From Opitutia bacterium UBA4654 (GTDB lineage Bacteria; Verrucomicrobiota; Verrucomicrobiia; Opitutales; Intestinicryptomonadaceae), in assembly GCA_002405555.1 (NCBI GenBank), contig DHMA01000083.1, forward strand, positions 1 through 10,128: a stretch of DNA of 10,128 bases, given 5' to 3'. Both the position numbers and the translations under genes were made by a program. Below, piece by piece: positions 1 to 7,007 of this stretch (position 1 is its first letter; each line of letters starts with the position of its first letter). The notes under the pieces are model-generated. The model had not been told where the DNA came from. It made no database searches and saw nothing but the letters and a program-made list of their open reading frames with translations.

Positions 1-1
1 C

Positions 2-1480
2 CCCCTTGCGGGTTTCGCGAAAGTCGTCGGGCGCAACGCCGACCCCGCAAATCCGTACGTCGATTTCCAATTCTTCCAGTACGAAAAGTACCCGACCTAC
101 GGGAGGAAGACCCCCACGGTTGTCATCACGCCGTACCGCGCCGATTTCAGCGCGCTCGCCGAAGACGCGGCGGGCGTCTGGGGCGGCGACCCCGCTCCGC
201 TCGGCGCGGGCGAGGGCACGTCGGGATTCCCCAACGAGTGGATTTCGCCGAACACAATCCGCATATATTTCAACTACTGGACAATCGGCGCGCCGAAAGC
301 CGCCGCCGAAAGGGTAAAGCAGTTTAGGGAAGACCTGCCGTACCGAATCATTCACTACTACTACGGCAAAAACGCCTTCGACATGTTCGCCAACCGCCAC
401 CTGACGCTTGAAAATATCCGCATTTTCTCGTGCCGCGGGCACGCGTTCCAAGTGGACGGCGAACAGCAGTTTTGGCAGTACGTCAACGTGAAAATCATGC
501 CGCCCGACGACCCTCGCCGCGCTCTGTCGTGCTCCGCCGACCACCACCACATCGCCAATTCGCGCGGATTCATGAAGATGATTGGCTGCGAATTTTCGAT
601 GGGCACCGACGACGTGGGCAATTTCCACGACCGCTCTTTCGTTATGAAAAAAGTCGGCGAAAAGACGCTCGAATCGGCAAACGCCCGCGGGCTTGCGTTC
701 TTCGACGCGAACGTCGGCGACGAAATCTCCCTGCGCGACGGCGATTACACTCCCACGGGCTACGTCGGGAAAATCGCCTCAATCGACGGCGAGCGCATTG
801 CTTTCGACAAGCCGCTTCCCGATTCGCCGAACGGAATTTTCGTCTGCTTCAACACGCGCTTCGACACCCGCAACATCATCGTGCGCGACTGCAAATTCGT
901 GCGCCACGGCTGCCGCGGCTTGCTGATTCTCGCAAAGGACGTTCTGATTGAAAACACGCTTTTCGAGCGCGAGCAAATGGGCGCGTTGAAGCTCGAAACG
1001 GGCTACACTTTCAACCAGTGGTGCGAGGGCACGGGCGTGGACAACGTCGTTGTGCGCAACTGCACGTTCAGAAACTCGAACTTGCGCGGAATAAAATCGC
1101 ACGGCTTTGCGCGGGACATTCAGATTTCCGCGTACATCGAAAAAGACCCGTCAACAAAAGAGCCGAAAACGCCCGTGATTACGAACGCGCTTTTCGAAAA
1201 CAACAAATTCTACGAGACTGCGGGAGTCGTTGCGGTTGTGTCGGCGTGCGAAAACGTGATTTTCAGAAACAACCGAATAGAGAACGCCCGCGACACGCTG
1301 TCTGTCGCCGACAAGGACAAGTGGTACAGGGGCGGCTTCTATGTCCGCAGCGGCAAAAACATAAAGATTGTAAACAACACTTTTGTGAAGTCGCCCTATA
1401 TGCCGAACGCGGGCGTGCTGGCAAAGCGCGGCGACTATTCCGACTGCGATTTTTCGGGCAACAGAATCGTCGAAAAATAG
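2..1480 (+). CDS. GH110-like right-handed beta-helix glycosidase, 5' partial
   Basis: The frame is open from the first complete codon at base 2, with no start or signal peptide visible, so the protein enters from outside the window. The first in-frame ATG at 383 is internal: residues before it, including the HYYYGKNAFDM stretch, continue the same fold. 492 residues are visible. From about residue 115 on, short beta-helix rungs repeat (ENIRIFSC, DNVVVRNCTFRNS, ALFENNKFYE, KNIKIVNNTF). The SCSADHHHIANSRG segment, followed by TDD in EFSMGTDDVGNFHD, resembles GH110 alpha-1,3-galactosidases. Its aspartates fall at visible residues 180, 203 and 204 (codons at 539, 608 and 611). As I recall, the catalytic aspartates of a characterised GH110 enzyme are D321, D344 and D345, which have the same spacing. 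The EREQMGALKLETG...WCEGTGVDNVVVRNCTF region also fits the family. Role (inferred): exo-acting release of alpha-galactose outside the cytoplasm. It could instead be another beta-helix carbohydrate-active protein. The gene is followed by a terminator. Confidence 0.8.
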   Translation, partial: PLAGFAKVVGRNADPANPYVDFQFFQYEKYPTYGRKTPTVVITPYRADFSALAEDAAGVWGGDPAPLGAGEGTSGFPNEWISPNTIRIYFNYWTIGAPKAAAERVKQFREDLPYRIIHYYYGKNAFDMFANRHLTLENIRIFSCRGHAFQVDGEQQFWQYVNVKIMPPDDPRRALSCSADHHHIANSRGFMKMIGCEFSMGTDDVGNFHDRSFVMKKVGEKTLESANARGLAFFDANVGDEISLRDGDYTPTGYVGKIASIDGERIAFDKPLPDSPNGIFVCFNTRFDTRNIIVRDCKFVRHGCRGLLILAKDVLIENTLFEREQMGALKLETGYTFNQWCEGTGVDNVVVRNCTFRNSNLRGIKSHGFARDIQISAYIEKDPSTKEPKTPVITNALFENNKFYETAGVVAVVSACENVIFRNNRIENARDTLSVADKDKWYRGGFYVRSGKNIKIVNNTFVKSPYMPNAGVLAKRGDYSDCDFSGNRIVEK

Positions 1481-1525
1481 CCGCGCGGGGAATCCCGTTT
1501 TTTCTATCCCAAATGTGTGTATGAA

Positions 1526-1559
1526 AAATCCCGACCGAAATTTTATTCGGTCGGGATTT
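1526..1559. terminator. Bidirectional intrinsic terminator between the beta-helix gene and nadA
   Basis: A perfect 14-bp stem is formed by AAATCCCGACCGAA (1526-1539) and TTCGGTCGGGATTT (1546-1559), with loop ATTTTA. On the plus strand it is followed by a T-rich CCTTTTAG. On the minus strand the stem is followed by a run of T (A-run 1524-1528). It lies 45 bases after the beta-helix stop and 28 bases after the nadA stop, so it can end both convergent transcripts. Apart from this hairpin I see nothing in the 107-bp gap. Confidence 0.93.
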
Positions 1560-1587
1560 CCTTTTAGCAAGTTTGCGGACGCCCGAT

Positions 1588-2556
1588 TTATTTCGACATT
1601 TCGAGCATTTTTTCGATGGGTCTGCGCGCCCTGTCCATGACTTCCTTCGAAAGTTCGATGCGCGGTTCGAGGTTTTCGAGGCACGCGAGGAGCTTTTCGG
1701 GAGTGTTCATGAGCATGTTTTTGCAGTGCTGGCTGGGGCGGCCCGAAGCGCGGGCGGCGATGAACGTCTTGTTCGGAATTTCGCGGCGGAGGCGGTGTAT
1801 CATTTCGACGACGGTCGCGATTATGAATTTGTCGCTTGGGTGTTCGCGGCAGTACGAAATCATTTTCTCCGTGCTGCAAACGCAGTCGGCGGTGTCGCGC
1901 ACTGCCTTGGGGCATTCGGGGTGGCAGACGAGCGGCGTGTTCGGGAACGCGCGTTTGAGGGCAAGCAGTTCGTCCGCCTTGTACTGAGTGTGCGCCCAGC
2001 AGTAGCCGTGCCACAGAATGAGGTCGCGCCCCGTCTTTTCGACAATCCACGAGCCGAGGTGCTGGTCGGGGCAGAAAATTATCTCCCGATTTTCGGGAAT
2101 CTGTTTTACGATGTCGAGGGCGTTGCCGCTTGTGCAGATTATGTCGCTCAGCTCCTTTACGCCCGCGCTGCAATTAATGTAGGAAATCACTATCGCGTTC
2201 GGGTGCTCGCGCTTGAAGACGGCAAGTTCGGCGGGGTGGCAAAGCTCTTCGAGGGTGCAGCCCGCGGCGTGGTCGGGGAGGACGACGGTCTTGTCGGGGT
2301 TGAGGATTTTCGCGGTTTCCGCCATGAAGTCTACGCCCGCGAACGCTATGACGTCGGCGTCGGTTTTCTTCGCCTCGCGCGAGAGCCCGAGCGAGTCGCC
2401 TACATAGTCGGCTATCTGCTGGATTTCGTCGCACACATAGTTGTGCGCCAGAATTACGGCGTTGCGCTTTTCTTTGAGCTCCAGAATTTTTTTCTGTACG
2501 TCCGAAAGCTGCGGTTTGTCGCAGTTTTGGTAGGGCGGGAAGACTATTGCTTGCAT
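1588..2556 (-). CDS. nadA: Quinolinate synthase NadA
   Basis: This cytoplasmic [4Fe-4S] enzyme condenses iminoaspartate with dihydroxyacetone phosphate to give quinolinate, the second step of de novo NAD synthesis. The 322 residues fit the family. The opening LAHNYVCDEIQQIADYVGDSLGLS (residues 36-59) and the following FAGVDFMAETAKIL are typical. The three expected cluster cysteines are C100 (in AAGC), C186 (in HGYCWAH) and C278 (in SQHCKNMLMNT). Substrate-side motifs TSGNA (142-146) and CHPEC (211-215) are also present. The ATG at 2556 fits the N-terminus, but no Shine-Dalgarno sequence precedes it (AACAAACACAGACA). nadB and nadC are not in the window, so here nadA is a single-gene unit with its own strong promoter. 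No recognisable NAD-repressor site was identified. The family call is very secure. Confidence 0.97.
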   Translation of the reverse strand: MQAIVFPPYQNCDKPQLSDVQKKILELKEKRNAVILAHNYVCDEIQQIADYVGDSLGLSREAKKTDADVIAFAGVDFMAETAKILNPDKTVVLPDHAAGCTLEELCHPAELAVFKREHPNAIVISYINCSAGVKELSDIICTSGNALDIVKQIPENREIIFCPDQHLGSWIVEKTGRDLILWHGYCWAHTQYKADELLALKRAFPNTPLVCHPECPKAVRDTADCVCSTEKMISYCREHPSDKFIIATVVEMIHRLRREIPNKTFIAARASGRPSQHCKNMLMNTPEKLLACLENLEPRIELSKEVMDRARRPIEKMLEMSK

Positions 2557-2580
2557 TGTCTGTGTTTGTTAAAGCGCGGA

Positions 2581-2610
2581 ATTATATTTTTTAGCGGCTT
2601 GCGTTGTCAA
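2581..2610 (-). promoter_or_regulatory. Consensus sigma-70 promoter of nadA
   Basis: On the minus strand, TTGACA (2610-2605) and TATAAT (2586-2581) are both perfect consensus hexamers, separated by 18 bp. The expected transcription start is near 2574, leaving a leader of about 18 nt that lacks a Shine-Dalgarno sequence. That is too short for a riboswitch. Confidence 0.8.
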
Positions 2611-2637
2611 GGAAGTTAAGCGTTATCCGCCTTGACA
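2605..2637. repeat. Inverted repeat between the divergent nadA and esterase promoters
   Basis: TGTCAAGG (2605-2612) and CCTTGACA (2630-2637) are perfect 8-base inverted repeats separated by 17 bp. Each arm contains the -35 hexamer of one of the two divergent promoters. It may simply reflect two promoters sharing a preferred -35 context, or it may be a symmetric operator. Confidence 0.6.
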
Positions 2638-2660
2638 TCGGCGGGGCGTTGCGGTACTTT
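2632..2660 (+). promoter_or_regulatory. Probable promoter of the esterase/acyltransferase operon
   Basis: TTGACA (2632-2637) is followed after 17 bp by TACTTT (2655-2660), a weak -10 box sharing only the first, second and last bases with consensus. It points toward the gene at 2726 and would give a leader of about 60 nt that turns AT-rich just before the start codon. The -35 is convincing and the -10 is not. A TTTAAT at 2705-2710 is an alternative -10 without a -35. Confidence 0.45.
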
Positions 2661-2725
2661 CCGTCTCGTATTTGCGGAGTCCGCGGGGAGCGGGTTTCAG
2701 ATGTTTTAATTGAATAAAAACTATC

Positions 2726-4084
2726 ATGCTTAAATTTACGTTTAAAACTTTTGCGGCGGCGTTCGCGGCTTTGCTCTGCGCGTCGCTTTTTGCCGAAACC
2801 AAAACCGAGGGCGGCTACACGCTCCGCCTGAAAGCAGTCAAGGACGGTTCCGAATACAAAATCGGCGACACCGCTCAGTTCGCGCTCTATATCACGAAAG
2901 ACGGCAAGCCCGTAGACGGAATCGACGTGCGCTCCGAAATCACAAAAGACACCGTGAACATGGGCAACACGTCGCAGGGCAAGACGAAAAAGGGCGTGTT
3001 CAGGGCGTCGGGCAAACTTTCCGAGGCGGGCTTTTTGAAGTGCCGCATGCGCGCCGAAATTCCCCTTGCCGACGGCAAAAAGAAGACCGTCGATATGCTC
3101 GCGGGCGCGGCTTTCGAACCGCTTAAAATCAAGCCGAGCCTCCCCGCGCCCGACGACTTCGACGCGTACTGGGCGAAGCAAAAGAAAATCCTTGCGGCAA
3201 TTCCCGCAAACGCCAAGGCGACTTTCGTGAAGTCGGTCGGCGGAATAAAGGTTTTCGACATTCAGGCGGACACTTTCAACGGCAAGCTCAGCGGCTACTT
3301 GGCGTACCCCGAAAACGCCGAAAAGGGAACGCTGCCGGCAATCATCACAACCCACGGCTGGGGCGTGAGGGGGTCGAATTTCAACGGGGTCGTGGCGTGG
3401 GCGAAGCGCGGATTTCTCGCGTTCGACTTCAACGCAAACGGGCTTCCCAACGGCAAGCCCGCGCAGTTTTACAAAGACCTCAAAGCGGGCAGGCTCAAAA
3501 ACTACCACATCGGCGACTGGAAAGACCGCGACGGTCTTTTCTTCCGCACGCTTTTCATGCGCGACATGCGCGCGATAGACTTTGTCGTCGCCCAGCCGCA
3601 GTGGGACGGCAAAAACCTCGTCGTTTGCGGCGGAAGTCAGGGCGGCGGGCAGGCGCTTGCCATGGGCGGTCTCGACCCGCGCGTGTCGATTGTCGTTGCG
3701 GGCTATCCCGCGATATGCGACCACAGCGGCCCCGTCGCGGGCAGAACTTCGGGCTGGCCGCACTACACAAAGCTCGACAAAAACGGCAACTACAACAAAG
3801 TAGCCGTCGAATCCGCCCGCTATGTAGACGCCGTGAATTTCGCCGCCCGCATCAAGGGAAAGACAATGTACCTCATAAACTTTGCCGACGACGTCTGCGA
3901 GCCGACTTCAAGCTACGCCGCCTACAACAATATCAAGGGCGAAAAGCGGCTCTGGACGAACGAGGAGGCGCGCCACATGCCCGCTGCCGGCACATGGCAG
4001 ACCGTCCAAAAATGGGCGGTCGACGAGGTGAAGAAGTCGTCGCCGAAAGTCCGTATGACGGTTGACCCAAAATCGACTTGGTAG
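2726..4084 (+). CDS. Secreted AXE1-type acetyl (xylan) esterase with N-terminal Ig-like region
   Basis: The 452-residue protein starts with a clear Sec signal peptide (MLKFTFKTF, then an Ala/Leu-rich core, likely cut after LFA at residue 23). The cysteine at 18 does not form a lipobox. Residues about 25-135 look like an Ig-like beta domain. The alpha/beta-hydrolase domain then begins with the AXE1 signature PDDFDAYW (142-149). The nucleophile is S304 in CGGSQGGG. D388 (in FADDVCEP) and H417 (in ARHMP) complete the triad; the D-to-H distance of 29 equals that of D269-H298, the numbering I recall for a Bacillus acetyl esterase of this family. Expected reaction: removal of O-acetyl groups from xylan or other sugars, in the periplasm or outside the cell. 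No Shine-Dalgarno sequence is evident before the ATG; the leader is AT-rich. The next gene follows after 30 bp with no terminator, so the two are probably co-transcribed. The exact substrate cannot be told from sequence. Confidence 0.9.
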   Translation: MLKFTFKTFAAAFAALLCASLFAETKTEGGYTLRLKAVKDGSEYKIGDTAQFALYITKDGKPVDGIDVRSEITKDTVNMGNTSQGKTKKGVFRASGKLSEAGFLKCRMRAEIPLADGKKKTVDMLAGAAFEPLKIKPSLPAPDDFDAYWAKQKKILAAIPANAKATFVKSVGGIKVFDIQADTFNGKLSGYLAYPENAEKGTLPAIITTHGWGVRGSNFNGVVAWAKRGFLAFDFNANGLPNGKPAQFYKDLKAGRLKNYHIGDWKDRDGLFFRTLFMRDMRAIDFVVAQPQWDGKNLVVCGGSQGGGQALAMGGLDPRVSIVVAGYPAICDHSGPVAGRTSGWPHYTKLDKNGNYNKVAVESARYVDAVNFAARIKGKTMYLINFADDVCEPTSSYAAYNNIKGEKRLWTNEEARHMPAAGTWQTVQKWAVDEVKKSSPKVRMTVDPKSTW

Positions 4085-4114
4085 CCCCTCCGCGAACCCG
4101 ATAAGAGACGGAAA

Positions 4115-5239
4115 ATGCAAAGCCCGCAACTTTCAAAACGCCTCGACTCGCTCGACATTCTGCGGGGCTTGGACATCTTTTTTCTGGTCGCGCTCGAACC
4201 GCTGTTCATTTGGATTTTGTCGAAAACCGCGCTCGCCCAAACGGCTGTCGGCGGATTTCTGAAAACGCAGCTTTCGCACTGCGCGTGGGAGGGTTTCAGC
4301 TTTCTTGACGTCATAATGCCGCTTTTCCTTTTCATGGCGGGCGCGGCGATTCCGTTTTCGCTTCGCAAGTACGACACGTCGTTCAAGTCGTACCTGCGGA
4401 TTTTCAGGCGCGTTTTGCTGCTTTTCGTTCTGGGAATGGTTGTGCAGGGCGGCTTGCTGTCGCTCGACGTCCACAGGTTCAGGCTCTACTCGAACACGCT
4501 TCAGGCGATAGGCGCGGGCTATTTCATAACCGCGATTGTGTTTCTGAACTTCAAGACGCGCGGGCGCGTTGCGGCGTTCGCGCTTCTGTTCGCCGCGTAT
4601 TGGCTTATGCTCACTTTCGGCGGAGATTTTACGCCCGACGGAAATTTCGCCGAACGCGTAGACAGGGCGGTTCTCGGCAGGTGGCGCGACGGCGTGTCGT
4701 GGTCGAACGGCGAATGGTCGTTCAGCAAATACTACCATTACACTTGGATTGTAAGCTCGCTCAACTTTGCGGCAACGGTGATGTTGGGGGCGTTTGCGGG
4801 CGTTATCATGACGGGCGAAAACAAGGCGGGAAACGCGAAAAAAATGTTCGCCCTGTCGCTCGCGCTGATTGCCGCGGGGCTGCTGCTCGGCTTGCAGATG
4901 CCGATTATCAAAAAGATTTGGTCAAGCTCCATGACCCTTTACAGCGGCGGTTTGTGCATGCTCGCAATGGCGTTTTTCCACTACGCCGTCGATTGCAGGG
5001 GCTGGCTCAAAAGCCTTGCGTGGCTGAAAATATACGGCATGAATTCGATTTTTGCGTATGTGGTTTCGGCGGTGGTGAATTTCCGCTCCGTTCCCGAATC
5101 GCTGCTTTACGGCTTGAAGCCGTTTCTGCTTGTCGGCGGCGTGAACTACTATCCGCTTCTTATCAATTTCTGCCAGTACGCGATAATTTTCTGCCTGCTT
5201 TCGTTTATGTTCAGGCGGAAGATTTTCCTGAAAGTGTAG
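4115..5239 (+). CDS. HGSNAT/DUF5009-like membrane acyltransferase
   Basis: The 374-residue protein has about ten hydrophobic helices (roughly 18-36, 63-82, 96-114, 130-147, 151-168, 211-231, 244-262, 275-291, 306-321, 348-366). Family motifs are RLDSLDILRGLDIFF at the N-terminus, then SHCAWEGFSFLDVIMPLFLF (54-73), with H55, W58, E59 and D65 in the conserved region. NTLQAIGAGYF (127-137), IIKKIWSSSMTLYSGG (264-279) and GMNSIFAYV (308-316) follow. These match bacterial relatives of heparan-alpha-glucosaminide N-acetyltransferase, which passes acetyl groups from cytoplasmic acetyl-CoA to a sugar on the far side of the membrane. The bacterial substrates are mostly unknown. It lies 30 bp after the secreted esterase gene, preceded only by a weak purine stretch (AAGAGACGG), and ends at a terminator. 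The family call is secure; the acceptor is unknown. Confidence 0.88.
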   Translation: MQSPQLSKRLDSLDILRGLDIFFLVALEPLFIWILSKTALAQTAVGGFLKTQLSHCAWEGFSFLDVIMPLFLFMAGAAIPFSLRKYDTSFKSYLRIFRRVLLLFVLGMVVQGGLLSLDVHRFRLYSNTLQAIGAGYFITAIVFLNFKTRGRVAAFALLFAAYWLMLTFGGDFTPDGNFAERVDRAVLGRWRDGVSWSNGEWSFSKYYHYTWIVSSLNFAATVMLGAFAGVIMTGENKAGNAKKMFALSLALIAAGLLLGLQMPIIKKIWSSSMTLYSGGLCMLAMAFFHYAVDCRGWLKSLAWLKIYGMNSIFAYVVSAVVNFRSVPESLLYGLKPFLLVGGVNYYPLLINFCQYAIIFCLLSFMFRRKIFLKV

Positions 5240-5275
5240 CGGCTTTGCGGGCTTGCCGACGCGTTTCGGCAAAGC

Positions 5276-5315
5276 AAAAGCGGCGCGTCGAAAAATTCCG
5301 TCGCGCCGCTTTTTT
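5276..5315. terminator. Intrinsic terminator after the acyltransferase gene
   Basis: A perfect 12-bp stem, AAAAGCGGCGCG (5276-5287) and CGCGCCGCTTTT (5302-5313), encloses a 14-nt loop and ends in six T on the plus strand. It lies 36 bases after the acyltransferase stop. In the other direction it has four T, so it may also end the convergent ppgK transcript. A smaller hairpin, TTGCCGA (5253-5259) with TCGGCAA (5266-5272), sits just before it. Confidence 0.88.
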
Positions 5316-5335
5316 GCGATTCCGCAAAACGCAGT

Positions 5336-6118
5336 TTAGAGCTTTTTGTTTTTTAGCATTTTCGACGCCATGTACGCCGCGCCGATTATCCCCGCGCGGT
5401 TTTCGAGCTTCGCGCAGACGATGTCGCACTCGACGTCGATGTACTTCATGAATTTGTCGCTTTTCGACGCCGCGCCGCCGCCTATTATCATGAGATCGGG
5501 CCAGCAGAGGGCGTGGACGTATTGCAGGTATTTGTTGAAGCGTTCCGCCCAGACGCGCCAAGTGTAGTCGCGCTTTTTGCGCACGGCGTCGGAGTAGAGC
5601 TTTTCGGCGTCGACGTTTTTGGACGAGGTTTTGTCGCGCATTTTGAGGTGTCCGAATTCGAGGTTGGGAACGAGGTGTCCGTCGGTGAAAAGCGCGGTTC
5701 CGATTCCCGTTCCCACGGTGAGCATGAGAATTGCGCCGTCGCGGTCTTTCCCCGCGCCGTATTTGACTTCCGCAAGCCCCGCGGCGTCGGCGTCGTTGAT
5801 AATCCACGCTTCGCAGCCGCACGCTTCGCCGATTAGCTGCGCGAGGTTTGTCCCCACGAATTTTTTGCCGCCGAGGTTCGCCGCGGTCTCCACGATTTGC
5901 GAGCGTATCACCCCCGGAAATCCGCAGCCGATGATTCCGTTCCAGTTGAAGGATTTTGCAATTTGCGAAACCGCGTCAACAACGAGTTTCGGCTCGTGCG
6001 ATTTCGGCGTCGGAATCCTCATGCGTTCTCCGACAAGTTCGCCCTTTTTGATGTCGACAATTCCGCCTTTTACGCCCGAACCGCCGATGTCTATGCCGAG
6101 GACAAGTGATTTTTTCAT
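5336..6118 (-). CDS. ppgK: Polyphosphate glucokinase (ROK family)
   Basis: The 260-residue cytoplasmic sugar kinase would phosphorylate glucose to glucose-6-phosphate using polyphosphate and possibly ATP. GIDIGGSGVKGG (8-19) is the phosphate-binding loop. NDADAAGLAE (108-117) carries the likely catalytic base D109. GTGIGTALF (136-144) and PNLEFGHLKM (151-160) contribute to phosphate and sugar binding. IIGGGAASKSDKF (211-223) and NRAGIIGAA (240-248) are typical of PpgK rather than of general ROK kinases. The cysteine-rich zinc motif found in many ROK kinases and repressors is absent, as expected for PpgK, and there is no helix-turn-helix domain. The ATG at 6118 gives the correct N-terminus but has no clear Shine-Dalgarno sequence. 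It lies 69 bp downstream of the YqaA-like gene and may share its transcript. Polyphosphate preference is inferred from family resemblance. Confidence 0.92.
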   Translation of the reverse strand: MKKSLVLGIDIGGSGVKGGIVDIKKGELVGERMRIPTPKSHEPKLVVDAVSQIAKSFNWNGIIGCGFPGVIRSQIVETAANLGGKKFVGTNLAQLIGEACGCEAWIINDADAAGLAEVKYGAGKDRDGAILMLTVGTGIGTALFTDGHLVPNLEFGHLKMRDKTSSKNVDAEKLYSDAVRKKRDYTWRVWAERFNKYLQYVHALCWPDLMIIGGGAASKSDKFMKYIDVECDIVCAKLENRAGIIGAAYMASKMLKNKKL

Positions 6119-6131
6119 GCCCGAAATTTAT

Positions 6132-6145
6132 GCGGAATTGTCCGC
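6132..6145. repeat. Small inverted repeat in the ppgK leader
   Basis: GCGGA (6132-6136) and TCCGC (6141-6145) flank ATTG, 13 to 27 bases upstream of the ppgK start. It could be a weak leader hairpin or an operator. In the rest of this 69-bp gap, a minus-strand T-run (A-run 6156-6161) lacks a good stem, and no convincing promoter was found. Confidence 0.3.
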
Positions 6146-6187
6146 GCTATACAAGAAAAAAGCGAGGCCAAGCCGATTCCGCCACGC

Positions 6188-6799
6188 CTATTTCATCAGG
6201 TATTTTACCGCGACGAATCCGAGCACCAGCAGCACGAAAAACGCGCTCGCGAGAATGTTGAAATATTTGTCGATAAAGTCCCGCGCCTTCGGCCCGACGA
6301 TGCGCACGATGAGCGCGACCGCAAAGAACCGTCCGCCGCGCCCGACAAGCGACGCAAGAACGAGAGTCGCAATCGGCACGTTGCAGACGCCCGCGGCAAT
6401 CGTGAATATTTTGTAGGGAATGGGCGTGAGCGCCGCGCCGAAAATCGCGAGAAATGCGTTGTTCTGGTAGCTTTGCTCAACGAATTCGAAATTCTCGCGC
6501 GTGAATCCGGGAATGTACTCGAAGAAAAACGACTGCGTAGCACCCCACGCCGCGTGTCCGATGTACCAGCCGAAAACGCCGCCCACAACCGACGCCGCCG
6601 TGCAGACCGCCGCGATTCTCCACCACTTTTTCGGCGCGCCGAACACCAGCGGAATCAGCAGGACGTCGGGCGGAATCGGGAAGAACGACGATTCCGCGAA
6701 CGAGAGAACCGCCAAAGCCCAAAGTCCCTGCGGCTTTTCCGCCCAGGAGATTGTCCAGTTATAAAGTCTTTTCAGAATGTTGGGTTTTTTGTCTTCCAT
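6188..6799 (-). CDS. YqaA-type DedA/VTT-family membrane protein
   Basis: The 203-residue inner-membrane protein belongs to the VTT (SNARE-associated/DedA-related) superfamily, YqaA branch. After LKRLYNWTISWAEKPQGLWAL it has ESSFFPIPPDVLLIPL (36-51) and then GGVFGWYIG (73-81). The re-entrant-loop motif LTPIPYKIFTIAAG follows at 124-137, then GRGGRFF (153-159) and a final hydrophobic helix at about 181-200. DedA relatives act in lipid-carrier or phospholipid flipping and membrane homeostasis; what this branch does is less clear. I chose the ATG at 6799 because MEDKKPNILKRLYNW is the usual family start. An in-frame ATG at 6838 would add a proline-rich 13-residue tail (MPPPARHNPPPLH) that looks untranslated, although a GGCGGA lies before it. 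Neither start has a canonical Shine-Dalgarno sequence. ppgK follows 69 bp downstream. Confidence 0.88.
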   Translation of the reverse strand: MEDKKPNILKRLYNWTISWAEKPQGLWALAVLSFAESSFFPIPPDVLLIPLVFGAPKKWWRIAAVCTAASVVGGVFGWYIGHAAWGATQSFFFEYIPGFTRENFEFVEQSYQNNAFLAIFGAALTPIPYKIFTIAAGVCNVPIATLVLASLVGRGGRFFAVALIVRIVGPKARDFIDKYFNILASAFFVLLVLGFVAVKYLMK

Positions 6800-6838
6800 A
6801 TGGAGTGGGGGAGGGTTGTGCCGCGCGGGCGGCGGCAT

Positions 6839-6881
6839 AAAATTTTTCCGCCCATGATTTCAGCTTTCGGAAAATTTTTCC
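6839..6881. repeat. Pair of AAAATTTTTCC direct repeats upstream of the YqaA-like gene
   Basis: AAAATTTTTCC occurs at 6839-6849 and 6871-6881, 32 bp apart (about three helical turns). The second copy sits in a near-palindrome, GGAAAATTTTTCC (6869-6881). They lie 40-82 bases upstream of the gene start at 6799, where a promoter or activator site would be expected. No convincing -35/-10 pair was found in 6800-6935, which otherwise holds nothing recognisable. Confidence 0.4.
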
Positions 6882-6935
6882 AGCTATTTCGGCGCGGGCG
6901 GAAACAAATGCGTTTTTGCGCGGCGGCGGCAATGT

Positions 6936-6976
6936 AAAAAAAAGACGCGGCTTGAAGTGTTGTTCTTCAAGCCGCG
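6936..6976 (-). terminator. Intrinsic terminator of the permease-flavoprotein operon
   Basis: Read on the minus strand, a perfect 12-bp stem, CGCGGCTTGAAG with CTTCAAGCCGCG (arms 6976-6965 and 6957-6946, 7-nt loop), is followed after TC by eight T (A-run 6936-6943). There is no T-run on the plus strand, so it works for the minus strand only. It stands about 100 nt after the flavoprotein stop. Confidence 0.93.
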
Positions 6977-7007
6977 CTATCTATATATGATGGGGGGAGG
7001 AAATTCT

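Noticed and set aside
1151..2173. A 340-residue minus-strand open frame spanning the beta-helix/nadA junction.
   Set aside because: It crosses the strong terminator and two real genes, and its composition is that of an off-frame shadow.
1573..2619. A long plus-strand open frame (348 residues) antisense to nadA.
   Set aside because: It is a GC-phase shadow of nadA; its sequence shows no domain and it runs through the nadA promoter.
2591..3763. A 390-residue minus-strand open frame antisense to the esterase.
   Set aside because: It lies opposite a gene with a clear signal peptide and catalytic triad, and shows no recognisable domain.
1..5239. Possible classic polysaccharide-utilisation locus.
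   Set aside because: Only the GH110-like and esterase genes fit. No SusC/SusD pair, sulfatase or dedicated regulator is visible, and nadA interrupts the two.
6800..6838. Upstream start of the YqaA-like protein giving MPPPARHNPPPLH.
   Set aside because: Proline/histidine-rich extension atypical of the family; the downstream ATG gives the normal N-terminus.
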